DNA from: Sulfidibacterium sp036244975
Lineage (GTDB): Bacteria > Bacteroidota > Bacteroidia > Bacteroidales > F082
Assembly (NCBI GenBank): GCA_036244975.1
Contig: BTTE01000012.1
Coordinates: 1 to 49,404, forward strand
DNA: 49,404 nucleotides
Reading direction: 5' to 3'
Positions 32,746 through 41,557 of the stretch are shown piece by piece. How positions within the stretch are numbered: the stretch's first letter is position 1; every line of letters begins with the position of its first letter. Both the position numbers and the translations under genes were made by a program. The notes beneath the pieces are model-generated. The model was not told where the DNA came from. It worked only from the letters and a program-made list of their open reading frames with translations, and did no database searches.

Positions 32746-35298
32746 ATGGAAAGTGTTCATGACGGTGAAAGAATCGTAAAAATTAACATAGAAAATCAAA
32801 TGAAATCGGCCTACATCGATTATTCGATGTCGGTGATTGTAGCCAGGGCGCTGCCTGATGTACGTGATGGGTTGAAACCCGTTCATCGTCGTGTTTTATT
32901 TGGAATGTACGAACTGGGTGTGTTTTCAAACAAGCGCTATAAAAAGTCGGCAAGGATAGTAGGGGAGGTGCTCGGTAAATTTCATCCCCACGGTGACAGT
33001 TCTGTTTATGACACGATGGTACGTATGGCCCAGGACTGGTCGTTGCGCTATCCGCTGGTCGACGGCCAGGGAAACTTTGGCTCTGTTGATGGTGACAGCC
33101 CTGCTGCCATGCGGTATACCGAAGCCCGGTTACAGAAAATTGCAGAAGAGATGCTGTCTGACTTAGACAAAGATACAGTTGAGCATCAGCTTAATTTTGA
33201 CGATACCATTAATGAACCTACCGTATTACCTGCGCTTATCCCTAACCTGCTGGTAAACGGAGCTTCAGGTATTGCTGTGGGGATGGCTACCAATATGGCG
33301 CCTCATAACCTGTCGGAAATTGTGGATGGCATTATTGCCTATATTGGCAATAATGACATTACCATCAGTGAGTTGATGAATTATATCAAAGCGCCTGATT
33401 TTCCTACCGGTGGTATAATTTATGGTTACGAAGGCGTTAAATCTGCCTTTGAAACGGGTCGTGGACGCATTGTCATTCGGGGGAAAGTAACCATTGAAGA
33501 AACAAAAAGCGGGCGTGAAAGAATTATCGTAACCGAATTACCTTATCAGGTTAACAAAGCGGATATGATTAAAAAAACCGCCGATCTCGTTAACGAGAAA
33601 AAAATCGACGGTATTTCGGATCTTAATGATGAGTCGGACCGTAACGGCATGCGTATTGTTTATGATTTGAAAAGAGATGCTCTTGCCAGTATAGTAGTCA
33701 ATAAATTATATAAAATGACTGCTTTGCAAAGCTCTTTTAGTGTAAATAATATTGCTTTGGTGAATGGACGGCCTGAAGCACTCAATTTAAAAGGACTTAT
33801 TCAGCACTATGTGAATCATCGCCACGAAGTAGTTATCAGACGTACGCGATATAATCTTAAAGAAGCCGAACGGAAAGCGCATGTTCTTGAAGGTCTGATT
33901 ATTGCACTGGATAATATCGATGAAGTGATTGCACTGATCAGAGCTTCCAAAACACCGGATGAAGCCAAACAGGGATTAATGCAGCGTTTCGAGCTGTCAG
34001 ATATTCAGGCTAAGGCTATTCTTGATATGCGCCTGCAAAAGCTTACAGGGCTGGAAAGAGAAAAACTGAAGGCCGATTACGATGATTTGTTGCTGTTGAT
34101 TGCCGAATTGAAAAAGATACTCGGAGATGTAAACATTCGTATGAATATTATAAAAGACGAATTACTCCGCATAAAAGATAAGTACGGGGATGAACGCCGT
34201 TCGGAAATTGTTTATACTGCCGAAGATATCCGGATGGAAGATGTCATTCCAGACGAACCGGTGGTGATTACCATTTCACATTTGGGATACATTAAAAGGA
34301 CACCGCTAACCGAATACCATGTGCAGGGCAGGGGAGGCCGCGGATCGCGCGGAAGCACCACCCGCAATGAGGATTTTCTGCAGCACCTGTTTGTGGCTAC
34401 AAATCACAATTACATGCTGTTTTTTACCGAACAGGGTAAGGTTTACTGGCTCAGGGTTTTTGAAATTCCCGAGGGAAATAAAATCTCAAAAGGCAGGGCT
34501 ATCCAAAACATCATCCTGCTGAGTCCCGATGATTCGGTTAAAGCTTATATGAATATCAAAGATTTGAAAGATGAAGAGTATATTAAAAATAACTTCATCA
34601 TTTTGGCTACGAAACACGGAACCATAAAGAAAACTTCACTTGAAGCCTATTCGCGTCCCCGGACGAATGGTATCAATGCCATTACTATTCACGAAGGCGA
34701 TGAGCTGCTCGCAGCACGGCTGACCAACGGTACTAATGAGGTTTTGCTTGCGCTGAAATCGGGTAGAGCTATCCGCTTTAACGAAAGTAAAGTACGAGCC
34801 ATGGGACGTACCGCAGCCGGCGTAAGGGGCATCAGACTCGCCTCTGAAAAAGATGAAGTTATCGGAATGATTTGTGTGGAAGACGATTTATATGACATCT
34901 TGGTTGTCTCGGAAAAAGGATACGGAAAACGTTCTAAATTAGATGATTACCGTGTTACAAACAGAGGCGGAAAAGGAGTGAAGACCCTGAACATTACGGA
35001 AAAAACCGGTAATCTGATTGCCATTAAAAACGTAAAAGACGATGATGACCTGATGATTATTAACAAATCCGGGATTGCCATACGTATTCCTGTTTCGGCT
35101 CTTCGCGTTATGGGGCGTGCCACACAGGGCGTCAGGCTTATCAATTTGAAGAACGATGATGAAATCGCAGCCGTAGCCAAAGTGGAAGCCTTCGAATATT
35201 TGGAAGTCGAAGATGATTTAGAAGGAGAGGCCGGACAATCAGAAACTACTCAGGAAAAAGATGGCAATACGGAAAATCCTGAAAAAGGAATAATTTAG
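32746..35298 (+). CDS. gyrA: DNA gyrase subunit A
   Basis: The DNA-cleaving subunit of gyrase (A2B2), 850 residues, which introduces negative supercoils. MRYTEARL contains the catalytic Tyr (residue 124). The quinolone pocket reads HPHGDSSVYDTMV, with the usual Ser and Asp at the two resistance positions, so no classic resistance change is visible. The C-terminal domain contains QGRGGRGSRG, the GyrA-box equivalent that wraps DNA, and six beta-pinwheel blades. The acidic tail (EDDLEGEAGQSE) is also GyrA-like. This box separates it from ParC. The ORF is open from 32698; ATG 32746 follows a strong Shine-Dalgarno and begins before the conserved IVKINIENQMK. Confidence 0.96.
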   Translation: MESVHDGERIVKINIENQMKSAYIDYSMSVIVARALPDVRDGLKPVHRRVLFGMYELGVFSNKRYKKSARIVGEVLGKFHPHGDSSVYDTMVRMAQDWSLRYPLVDGQGNFGSVDGDSPAAMRYTEARLQKIAEEMLSDLDKDTVEHQLNFDDTINEPTVLPALIPNLLVNGASGIAVGMATNMAPHNLSEIVDGIIAYIGNNDITISELMNYIKAPDFPTGGIIYGYEGVKSAFETGRGRIVIRGKVTIEETKSGRERIIVTELPYQVNKADMIKKTADLVNEKKIDGISDLNDESDRNGMRIVYDLKRDALASIVVNKLYKMTALQSSFSVNNIALVNGRPEALNLKGLIQHYVNHRHEVVIRRTRYNLKEAERKAHVLEGLIIALDNIDEVIALIRASKTPDEAKQGLMQRFELSDIQAKAILDMRLQKLTGLEREKLKADYDDLLLLIAELKKILGDVNIRMNIIKDELLRIKDKYGDERRSEIVYTAEDIRMEDVIPDEPVVITISHLGYIKRTPLTEYHVQGRGGRGSRGSTTRNEDFLQHLFVATNHNYMLFFTEQGKVYWLRVFEIPEGNKISKGRAIQNIILLSPDDSVKAYMNIKDLKDEEYIKNNFIILATKHGTIKKTSLEAYSRPRTNGINAITIHEGDELLAARLTNGTNEVLLALKSGRAIRFNESKVRAMGRTAAGVRGIRLASEKDEVIGMICVEDDLYDILVVSEKGYGKRSKLDDYRVTNRGGKGVKTLNITEKTGNLIAIKNVKDDDDLMIINKSGIAIRIPVSALRVMGRATQGVRLINLKNDDEIAAVAKVEAFEYLEVEDDLEGEAGQSETTQEKDGNTENPEKGII

Positions 35299-35344
35299 AG
35301 TCGCAATAAATAAAGAAAATAATAGGCACAATTATTGTAAATTA

Positions 35345-35352
35345 TATCTTTG
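35345..35352 (+). promoter_or_regulatory. -7 promoter element of the TPR gene
   Basis: TATCTTTG, an exact TAnnTTTG match 21 bases before ATG 35374; it shows the upstream frame extension from 35350 is not translated. Confidence 0.6.
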
Positions 35353-35373
35353 CCATTCAAAAAATGTTTTAAT

Positions 35374-36531
35374 ATGAAAAAGTTAATATTATCAATTTCA
35401 ATGAGCTTGCTGTTTATCGCCGTTGGCTTTGCACAGAAGAGTAACAGAACCAGCGCTTACATGTATAAGGATAAAGGCCAACTGGAAAATGCTAAAAAAG
35501 CTATTGACAAAGCAGTGCAAAATGAAAAGACCAAAAACGACCCCAAAACCTGGTTGTATTACGGTGAAATTTATTACGACATTGCTACTTCACCGTTACC
35601 GGCATTTCAGAAACTGGATACCCTTGCTGCTACCAAAGCATTTAACGGGCTGAAAAAAGCAAAATCTTTAGATGCAACCAGTAAAAAGAAAAGGGTAACC
35701 AAAGAAGCCAATGAATACATTAAAAAACTGTCAGCGGTTTTCTACGCCAGAGGTGCTAAAGTATTTAAGCAACAAAACTATGATAGGGCTATCGAATATT
35801 TTAAAGATGCCTTTCAGGTATCACGTGTGTTAGGCACGTTTGATACAACCGCTGCTTTTAATGTCGGAATAACCGGAGTTCTCGGAAAGAGACCTAAAGT
35901 AGCTGTGGAGTATCTTAAAAAATGTGTGGATGCTAATTTTAGGGAACCCAAATTATATATCTATTATAACCGGGCACTGCAACAGTTGGGAGATACTGCA
36001 GCAGCAGAATCAGCTATCAAATTAGGTCGTTCACGTTTTCCCGGAAACCTTAGTCTGCTTCTCGAACAAGCTCAATTGTACCTCGAAAGAGGTCAGGCCC
36101 GGCAGCTGATTAACAGTCTGAAAGAAGCCATAGCCAGGAAACCGGATAATCCTGCTAATGCTAATTTTCATTTTTTAATTGGAAAGAGCTATGATGATAT
36201 GGGCATATCCGATACTGCTGCCATGGCTTATAAAGATGCTATCAAAGCAAATCCGAAATTTTTTGAAGCTTATTATAATATTGGAGCCATCTATATAAAC
36301 AAAGCTGCCAAACAGCAGAAAGAAGCGAATAGTCTTCCACTAAGCAAGGCCAAAGAGTACAATATTTTGAATAAAGAGGCCAACACCAATTTGAAGGAGG
36401 CTATTCCGTGGCTGGAAAAAGCATTGGCAATTAAGCCGAATGACAAGCCGACTATTAGTGGTTTGAAAGAAGCTTATGCCCGTCTGAAAATGAAAGATAA
36501 ATTGAAAGCGCTTATGAGTAGTCATAAATAA
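35374..36531 (+). CDS. exported TPR-repeat protein
   Basis: A 385-residue protein starting MKKLILSISMSLLFIAVG, a signal peptide with probable cleavage after GFA (residue 20). The rest is helical. At least five TPR-like units are visible, for example AKVFKQQNYDRAIEYFKDAF, PAFQKLDTLAATKAF, and toward the end FHFLIGKSYDDMGISDTA and FFEAYYNIGAIYINKA. It probably is a periplasmic scaffold; the partner is unknown. Upstream gyrA is in the same direction, but a promoter in between makes this a separate unit. A hairpin and T-run follow the stop. Confidence 0.88.
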   Translation: MKKLILSISMSLLFIAVGFAQKSNRTSAYMYKDKGQLENAKKAIDKAVQNEKTKNDPKTWLYYGEIYYDIATSPLPAFQKLDTLAATKAFNGLKKAKSLDATSKKKRVTKEANEYIKKLSAVFYARGAKVFKQQNYDRAIEYFKDAFQVSRVLGTFDTTAAFNVGITGVLGKRPKVAVEYLKKCVDANFREPKLYIYYNRALQQLGDTAAAESAIKLGRSRFPGNLSLLLEQAQLYLERGQARQLINSLKEAIARKPDNPANANFHFLIGKSYDDMGISDTAAMAYKDAIKANPKFFEAYYNIGAIYINKAAKQQKEANSLPLSKAKEYNILNKEANTNLKEAIPWLEKALAIKPNDKPTISGLKEAYARLKMKDKLKALMSSHK

Positions 36532-36540
36532 GTTAATGAG

Positions 36541-36580
36541 GGGGGGGAAGGAAGTATTTAGATTTTCTTTCCCCTTTATT
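36541..36580 (+). terminator. terminator after the TPR gene
   Basis: GGGGAAGGAA (36544-36553) pairs imperfectly with TTCTTTCCCC around an AT loop, followed by TTTATTT. It is a Rho-independent-like structure just behind the TPR stop. Confidence 0.6.
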
Positions 36581-36581
36581 T

Positions 36582-36698
36582 GAGAATCTCAATTTAACAT
36601 AATATATATTATAGGACAAATTTATTATGATTTTCACAGAAAATACGCCATGTTTAACCTTAAAATTATGTCCATCGGTAACTCATGTGCTTCGCAAC
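36582..36698. other. spacer between convergent TPR and ndh genes
   Basis: AT-rich, no gene or clear structure seen besides the terminator before it. Confidence 0.4.
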
Positions 36699-38021
36699 TT
36701 ATACTCTGGGCTTAAAGTTCCGGATAATAACACGGTTGCTTTTTTCAAAACTAAAGTAACTGATCGCCCAGTTGATCCCAACGAATATTTTATTTCTAAA
36801 TCCGCTAATAGACATAAGATGAACAAGAGACCATAACAACCATGCCAGATATCCGCTAAATTTGAATTTCCCCAAATCTGCAACAGCACGCCGTTTCCCG
36901 ACGGTGGCAAGCGATCCCTTATCTTTGTACCTAAAATACGCCGCAGGCTGCTTTTGCCCAATGATTTGCATGATTGTTTTGGCGAGATATCGCCCTTGCT
37001 GAATGGCCACCTGGGCCACCTGAGGATGTCCTCCCGGTGTTTCTTTTGAAATCCGTGCTGCTATATCACCTATTGCAAATACATTTTCGTATCCTTCAAC
37101 CTTTAAATATCCATTTGTTTTTAGCCTATTCCCTCTCGTTACAGCTTGATTATCAATACCATTTGGCAGTTGACCCTTTACTCCTGCCGTCCATATTAAA
37201 TTTCTTGAGTAGATTTCTATTCCGCTTTTCGTTTTAACAACCTCCCCATCATAATCAATTACCGATTCGTTGAGCAAAACATTTACATGAAGCGCCTTTA
37301 AATACCCTAAAGTTTTTATCGATGCATTTTCCGACATGGTTACCAGTAATTCGTCCATAGCCTCCAGCAAATAAATTTTCATTATTAAGGCTGGAAATTC
37401 GGGGTAATCTTTGGGCAGTATATATTTACAAAATTCTGCCAGGGCACCTGCCATTTCCACACCTGCCGGTCCGCCTCCCACAATAACGAAATTTGTAAGA
37501 GCATCACGCTCCTTTTCATTACAGGTAATGGCTGCCTGTTCCAGGTTTTGCAACATCATATGGCGTATGTTTAGCGAATCGCGGATACTTTTCATGCCGA
37601 TACTGTGCTGCTCAACATTGCTCATCCCAAAATAATTAGTAGTAGTACCGGTGGCTAACACCAAAAAGTCATAATTCATGAAACCTTTATTGGTTATAAC
37701 AATACGCCCGGTCGTATTTATCTCTTCCACTTCTGCAAAACGAAAAATTACATTTTTGATCCTTCCGATTTGCTTTCTGAACGGAAAGACAATGCTGTCA
37801 GGTTCCAGTCCGCTGGTAGCAACCTCATAAAACAGGGGCTGAAACTGGTGAAAGTTATTCCGGTCTATCAGTACCACTTGTACCGGTTGATTTTTTAAGT
37901 TCTCAACTATGGCCAGACCGGCAAATCCCCCGCCAACAACAACAATCCGGGGAAACTCTGACCGGGGAAGATATATTGGTTCTGTCCTGTGGTTCTTTGT
38001 ATTTATAGCGACTCTTTCCAT
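36699..38021 (-). CDS. ndh: type II NADH:quinone oxidoreductase
   Basis: A peripheral inner-membrane flavoprotein (440 residues) that oxidises NADH and reduces quinone without pumping protons. Two Rossmann folds: PRIVVVGGGFAGLAIVENL (FAD) near residue 24 and NFVIVGGGPAGVEMAGALAE (NADH) near 178. ATGTTTNYFG and NVFAIGDIAA (FAD isoalloxazine loop) complete the pyridine nucleotide-disulfide pattern. The C-terminus holds two hydrophobic segments (FSGYLAWLLWSLVHLMSIS, then FVGINWAISYFSF) that act as membrane anchor, as in NDH-2. The first triplet of the frame is TTG 38033; ATG 38021 is chosen. Its 216-base upstream spacer has no exact TAnnTTTG. Confidence 0.92.
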   Translation of the reverse strand: MERVAINTKNHRTEPIYLPRSEFPRIVVVGGGFAGLAIVENLKNQPVQVVLIDRNNFHQFQPLFYEVATSGLEPDSIVFPFRKQIGRIKNVIFRFAEVEEINTTGRIVITNKGFMNYDFLVLATGTTTNYFGMSNVEQHSIGMKSIRDSLNIRHMMLQNLEQAAITCNEKERDALTNFVIVGGGPAGVEMAGALAEFCKYILPKDYPEFPALIMKIYLLEAMDELLVTMSENASIKTLGYLKALHVNVLLNESVIDYDGEVVKTKSGIEIYSRNLIWTAGVKGQLPNGIDNQAVTRGNRLKTNGYLKVEGYENVFAIGDIAARISKETPGGHPQVAQVAIQQGRYLAKTIMQIIGQKQPAAYFRYKDKGSLATVGKRRAVADLGKFKFSGYLAWLLWSLVHLMSISGFRNKIFVGINWAISYFSFEKSNRVIIRNFKPRV

Positions 38022-38237
38022 GATAATCTTCAATAAAATTTTTATTCCTTACTACTTCAACGTAACGATGATGCCTTTTTGCAAGATCATTTTTATTGGC
38101 GATGCAAAATTCTATTAATTCCTGACCTGATTCTTTACGGAATTATGGATTATTTGTATAAAATTTTAGTTTTTTTGTATGTTCTTTTTAAACCGGTAAC
38201 GTTTTACGCGGAGATATTTTTCCGCTTTATCAGGAAA

Positions 38238-39059
38238 TCATTTTTTTTCGGTAAAAATATCCGGAACAAATGTCTGTTCCTGCATAGGCGGACGAACGTA
38301 TCCTTTTTCCTTTTTTCTATGAGGCAAATCCATCGGCTTAGGTGTCATATCCTCGTAAGGAATTAAGCTAAGCAAATGATGAATGGTATTGAGTCGGGCA
38401 CGTTTCTTATCATCGGCATTCACCACATACCACGGAGAAATTTTTGTGTCGGTGTAGGAAAACATCTCATCTTTAGCCCGGGAATAATCTACCCACAATT
38501 CACGTGATTTAACATCCATAGGACTGAGTTTCCAGCGTTTGGTCGGATTCTCCAGCCGTGCCTGGAAACGTTTTTCCTGTTCTTCCTCACTTACTGAAAA
38601 CCAGTATTTTATAATAATTATTCCCGAACGAATGAGCATCCGCTCAAAATAGGGACATGCTCTGAGGAATTCCCAGTATTGCCCATCAGTACAAAATCCC
38701 ATAACCCGTTCCACTCCGGCCCGGTTATACCACGAGCGGTCGAACAGAGCCATTTCGCCTGCTGCCGGCAAATGAGGTACGTAACGCTGGAAATACCATT
38801 GTGTCTTCTCTTTTTCGGTAGGCACGCCCAAAGCTACAATCCTGGCAACACGCGGATTTAACCTTTCGGCAATTCTTTTAATGACACCACCTTTTCCCGC
38901 TGCATCGCGTCCCTCAAAAATAACAACCACCCTCTTTCCTTTTACTCTCACCCACTCCTGAAGCTTTACAAGTTCTATTTGTAACTCTTTTAATTTAGCT
39001 TCATAAACGCTGTTTCTCAGTTTGCCGTGTTTGTTAAGATACTCCTGGTTCGTTTTCAT
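38238..39059 (-). CDS. polyphosphate kinase 2 family protein
   Basis: A 273-residue PPK2 enzyme that uses polyphosphate to phosphorylate nucleotides. Walker A-like FEGRDAAGKGGVIKRI, the lid with RSWYNRAGVERVMGF, and the substrate part RRSWYN-like LFDRSWYNR, followed by ARLENPTKRWKLSP, are diagnostic. Length and the single domain match class I PPK2, which turns NDP into NTP (or GDP to GTP). TTG 39077 lies inside a perfect TAnnTTTG promoter and is rejected; ATG 39059 starts MKTNQEYLNKHG. No PPK1 or exopolyphosphatase gene is nearby. Confidence 0.94.
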   Translation of the reverse strand: MKTNQEYLNKHGKLRNSVYEAKLKELQIELVKLQEWVRVKGKRVVVIFEGRDAAGKGGVIKRIAERLNPRVARIVALGVPTEKEKTQWYFQRYVPHLPAAGEMALFDRSWYNRAGVERVMGFCTDGQYWEFLRACPYFERMLIRSGIIIIKYWFSVSEEEQEKRFQARLENPTKRWKLSPMDVKSRELWVDYSRAKDEMFSYTDTKISPWYVVNADDKKRARLNTIHHLLSLIPYEDMTPKPMDLPHRKKEKGYVRPPMQEQTFVPDIFTEKK

Positions 39060-39074
39060 GGCCCAATGTTTTTC

Positions 39075-39082
39075 CAAAAGTA
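39075..39082 (-). promoter_or_regulatory. -7 promoter element of ppk2
   Basis: On the minus strand this reads TACTTTTG, exact TAnnTTTG, 15 bases before the ATG, implying an almost leaderless transcript. Confidence 0.6.
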
Positions 39083-39268
39083 AGAAAAATATAAAAATTT
39101 CGACTCATTTTCCCTGTGGTTTATCATTCTTTCGTCTGTTGTCCGGTATGTTGACTTTGCCATGCTACCTGCAAAAAAGAGGCAGAAGATGCCCTTTGTT
39201 TTGTTCGGTAATAATATTTTCTTCATTTTTTCATCATCCCTCACACGCCATTCTCCATTCTCCATTTC

Positions 39269-40144
39269 CTACTTCATTCTCCGCTTTTTCTTAATGGCCT
39301 CGTAAGCTTCATTTACTTTCATAAATTTTTCTTCGGCGGCCTTTTTTACATCTTCTCCCAAATGGCTCACCTTGTCCGGATGGTATTTTTTGGCCATTTC
39401 GCGATAAGCGGTTTTCACCTCCTCATCCGTAACATTAGCAGTGATACCCAAAATTTTATAGGCACTCTCCGTATCTTTTACGAACATGGCCTTTATAGAT
39501 TGGAAATCGGTAGAGCCAAGGCCCATGGCCATAGCAATCCGCTCAATAATTTCCACTTCCGAGTTATCGGCATTACCATCTGCCAGCGCAATGCCAAAAA
39601 GGTAGTGCATTAACTGCAACTGTGCAGCGTAGTCCATAAACCGGCCAATTTGGCGGCTTACCTCCAGAACATCAAAATCTTTTTTCAGAATATCTCCCAA
39701 CAATTTGATATAATGCTTCGCCCCTTCCACACCGAAATTGGCCACATAGAATTTCTTCACATATTCCAATTCCGATTTTTTAACGGTGCCATCGGCTTTC
39801 ATAATAGCAGCCGTCAGCACCAGCAGGCTCACATTGAAGTCGCCTGATGTGGTGGGCATTCCCGGGCGAAAAGACCTTCCGCCCATAGCTTGCTGTCCCT
39901 GAAACATGGAGCCCAGCACGTAGCCCAAAATACCGCCAATGGGGCCACCAAAAGCCCATCCGAGTCCGCCACCGACCCATTTGGCATAACTGCCTGCACC
40001 GCCACGGTGAGAAGAAGCACCTCCTAAATTACTGTTGTGTGCCGTTCTCCCGCCTTTGGGGTTCTGTGATAATGACGGTCGCTTCCACTTCGTGATAAAA
40101 TAAAATGCGAGGGCTATTAAAAAAAGCAGAATAAGAAATTCCAT
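39269..40144 (-). CDS. membrane-anchored TerB plus DnaJ-domain co-chaperone (DjlA-like)
   Basis: A 291-residue protein with an N-terminal membrane segment (residues 2-18, FLILLFLIALAFYF) and a glycine-rich stretch (~55-85, GGGLGWAFGGPIGGILG) that may insert in the membrane. Residues ~100-215 are a TerB domain (AIMKADGTVKKSELEYVKKF and ALADGNADNSEVEIIERIA). Residues ~225-285 form a J-domain, AYKILGIT, KTAYREMAKKYHPDK with the HPD signature that stimulates Hsp70. This order equals DjlA. It lies 12 bases after the saccharopine dehydrogenase gene in the same operon, with no obvious functional link. Confidence 0.9.
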   Translation of the reverse strand: MEFLILLFLIALAFYFITKWKRPSLSQNPKGGRTAHNSNLGGASSHRGGAGSYAKWVGGGLGWAFGGPIGGILGYVLGSMFQGQQAMGGRSFRPGMPTTSGDFNVSLLVLTAAIMKADGTVKKSELEYVKKFYVANFGVEGAKHYIKLLGDILKKDFDVLEVSRQIGRFMDYAAQLQLMHYLFGIALADGNADNSEVEIIERIAMAMGLGSTDFQSIKAMFVKDTESAYKILGITANVTDEEVKTAYREMAKKYHPDKVSHLGEDVKKAAEEKFMKVNEAYEAIKKKRRMK

Positions 40145-40156
40145 AGCTGAAAATTT

Positions 40157-41500
40157 TTAAGATTGGTCAATCATATACTCTTTCTCTTCAAAGCTTATGC
40201 CAAAGCTTTCCAGCTCCTTCAAAATCGGTTCGTACATGTCCTTATCAATGGGGCGATGAATACCTGTTTTATTTATTTTTCCGGTGGCCAGTAGTTTGGT
40301 GGCAATGCCCAATGGCAGCCCAACCGTTCTTGCCATAGCCGTTTTTTCACGGTTCTCCCCTGTCACCGCCATGGCAGAAACTATCATTTTATTTTCATTA
40401 TCCAAACGATATTTAAACTCATGCTGCATGATGAGTAAATCCTTGTCGTCGGGATCCATGGCCCATTTTTCTTCCAGCAGTTTTTGCAGAATCTGCGCCG
40501 GAGTAGCATTTTTCAATCCGATTTTGCGTTTGTCGAATATTCCCAGCCACTTCAGCTTCTCAAACACCACCGGGTCGGCAGCGTTCTGGCAATATTCCTG
40601 CAACTTTATCTCCACAGGCACATTAGGCTCATACTGCATAAACGAGTTGATAAAATCGCGATAGGTCATATTTTCAGAATTCTCCATCGGATAAGTATCA
40701 TCCGTAGCCCCAAGCTTCACAAAGATATCCCATGCTTTGGCAAAGCCGGGTCGGCGTATGGTGCCGCGATACATGGAGGGAATGTCTTTCAAACCATAGA
40801 TTTCACGGTATTTTAGTGAATTGCGATTGGAATAGATTTCAAAATCACCATATTGCAGTATCTTACGCATCATAACACGGTCGAACAGCTTAAAATACGG
40901 AATGTATTTGTAGCGCCCGCGTTGAATGAACTGCGACACCCCGTTTCCGGCAAGAACTACATTGCGGGGATTCCATGTCAGTTTATAGTTCCAGGGATTA
41001 TTGTCACTTTCAGGAGCTACCAACCCGCCGGTAAAGGAGTTGAAAGAAAGAATCTCACCTCCCGTTTTCTGGATACGATGAATAACCCGCATGGCCGACA
41101 TGTGGTCGATGCCCGGGTCAACACCAAGCTCCATCAAAATAGGTACTTTCGCCTTTTTGGCCAGTTCATCGTACTCTTTTATTTCGTCCGTAACGTAAGA
41201 AGCTGTAAGCATGGGCTTCCTCAGGTCAATACATTTTTTAGCCACTAAGTGGTGCATGAAAGCCGGTAACATGGAAATAACAATGTCTGCCTTGGCAATG
41301 GCCCGCCAACTCTCCATATCATTGGTAATATCAAACACAATGGCTTTTCCTCTGGAATTACCGTTCACTTTTTTATGTGCCAGCACTTCATTTATATCAG
41401 CCACCGTGATATGCCAGTCATATTCAGGAGCGTTTTCCAATAAATATTCAATGAGGCTTTGGGTGGACAAGCCGGCACCGAGAACAAGGATATTTTTCAT
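40157..41500 (-). CDS. saccharopine dehydrogenase (L-glutamate-forming type)
   Basis: A 447-residue NAD(P)-dependent enzyme. MKNILVLGAGLSTQSLIEYL is the Rossmann start, then ADIVISMLPAFMHHLVA, TASYVTDEIKEYDELAKK, LMELGVDPGIDHMSAMRV and FNSFTGGLVAPESDNNPW follow the order of the yeast Lys9 / AASS C-terminal half, which cleaves saccharopine to aminoadipate semialdehyde and glutamate. Its direct upstream neighbour is the lysine-ketoglutarate reductase domain gene (57-base gap), so the two together equal the fused eukaryotic AASS. Direction (lysine breakdown or synthesis) is inferred as breakdown because the diaminopimelate route enzyme dapD is present in the window. Confidence 0.92.
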   Translation of the reverse strand: MKNILVLGAGLSTQSLIEYLLENAPEYDWHITVADINEVLAHKKVNGNSRGKAIVFDITNDMESWRAIAKADIVISMLPAFMHHLVAKKCIDLRKPMLTASYVTDEIKEYDELAKKAKVPILMELGVDPGIDHMSAMRVIHRIQKTGGEILSFNSFTGGLVAPESDNNPWNYKLTWNPRNVVLAGNGVSQFIQRGRYKYIPYFKLFDRVMMRKILQYGDFEIYSNRNSLKYREIYGLKDIPSMYRGTIRRPGFAKAWDIFVKLGATDDTYPMENSENMTYRDFINSFMQYEPNVPVEIKLQEYCQNAADPVVFEKLKWLGIFDKRKIGLKNATPAQILQKLLEEKWAMDPDDKDLLIMQHEFKYRLDNENKMIVSAMAVTGENREKTAMARTVGLPLGIATKLLATGKINKTGIHRPIDKDMYEPILKELESFGISFEEKEYMIDQS

Positions 41501-41557
41501 AAAACTATTTTTATATGCTTTTAAAAAAGGCCACTGATATTCTCGATGGCCATAAAT

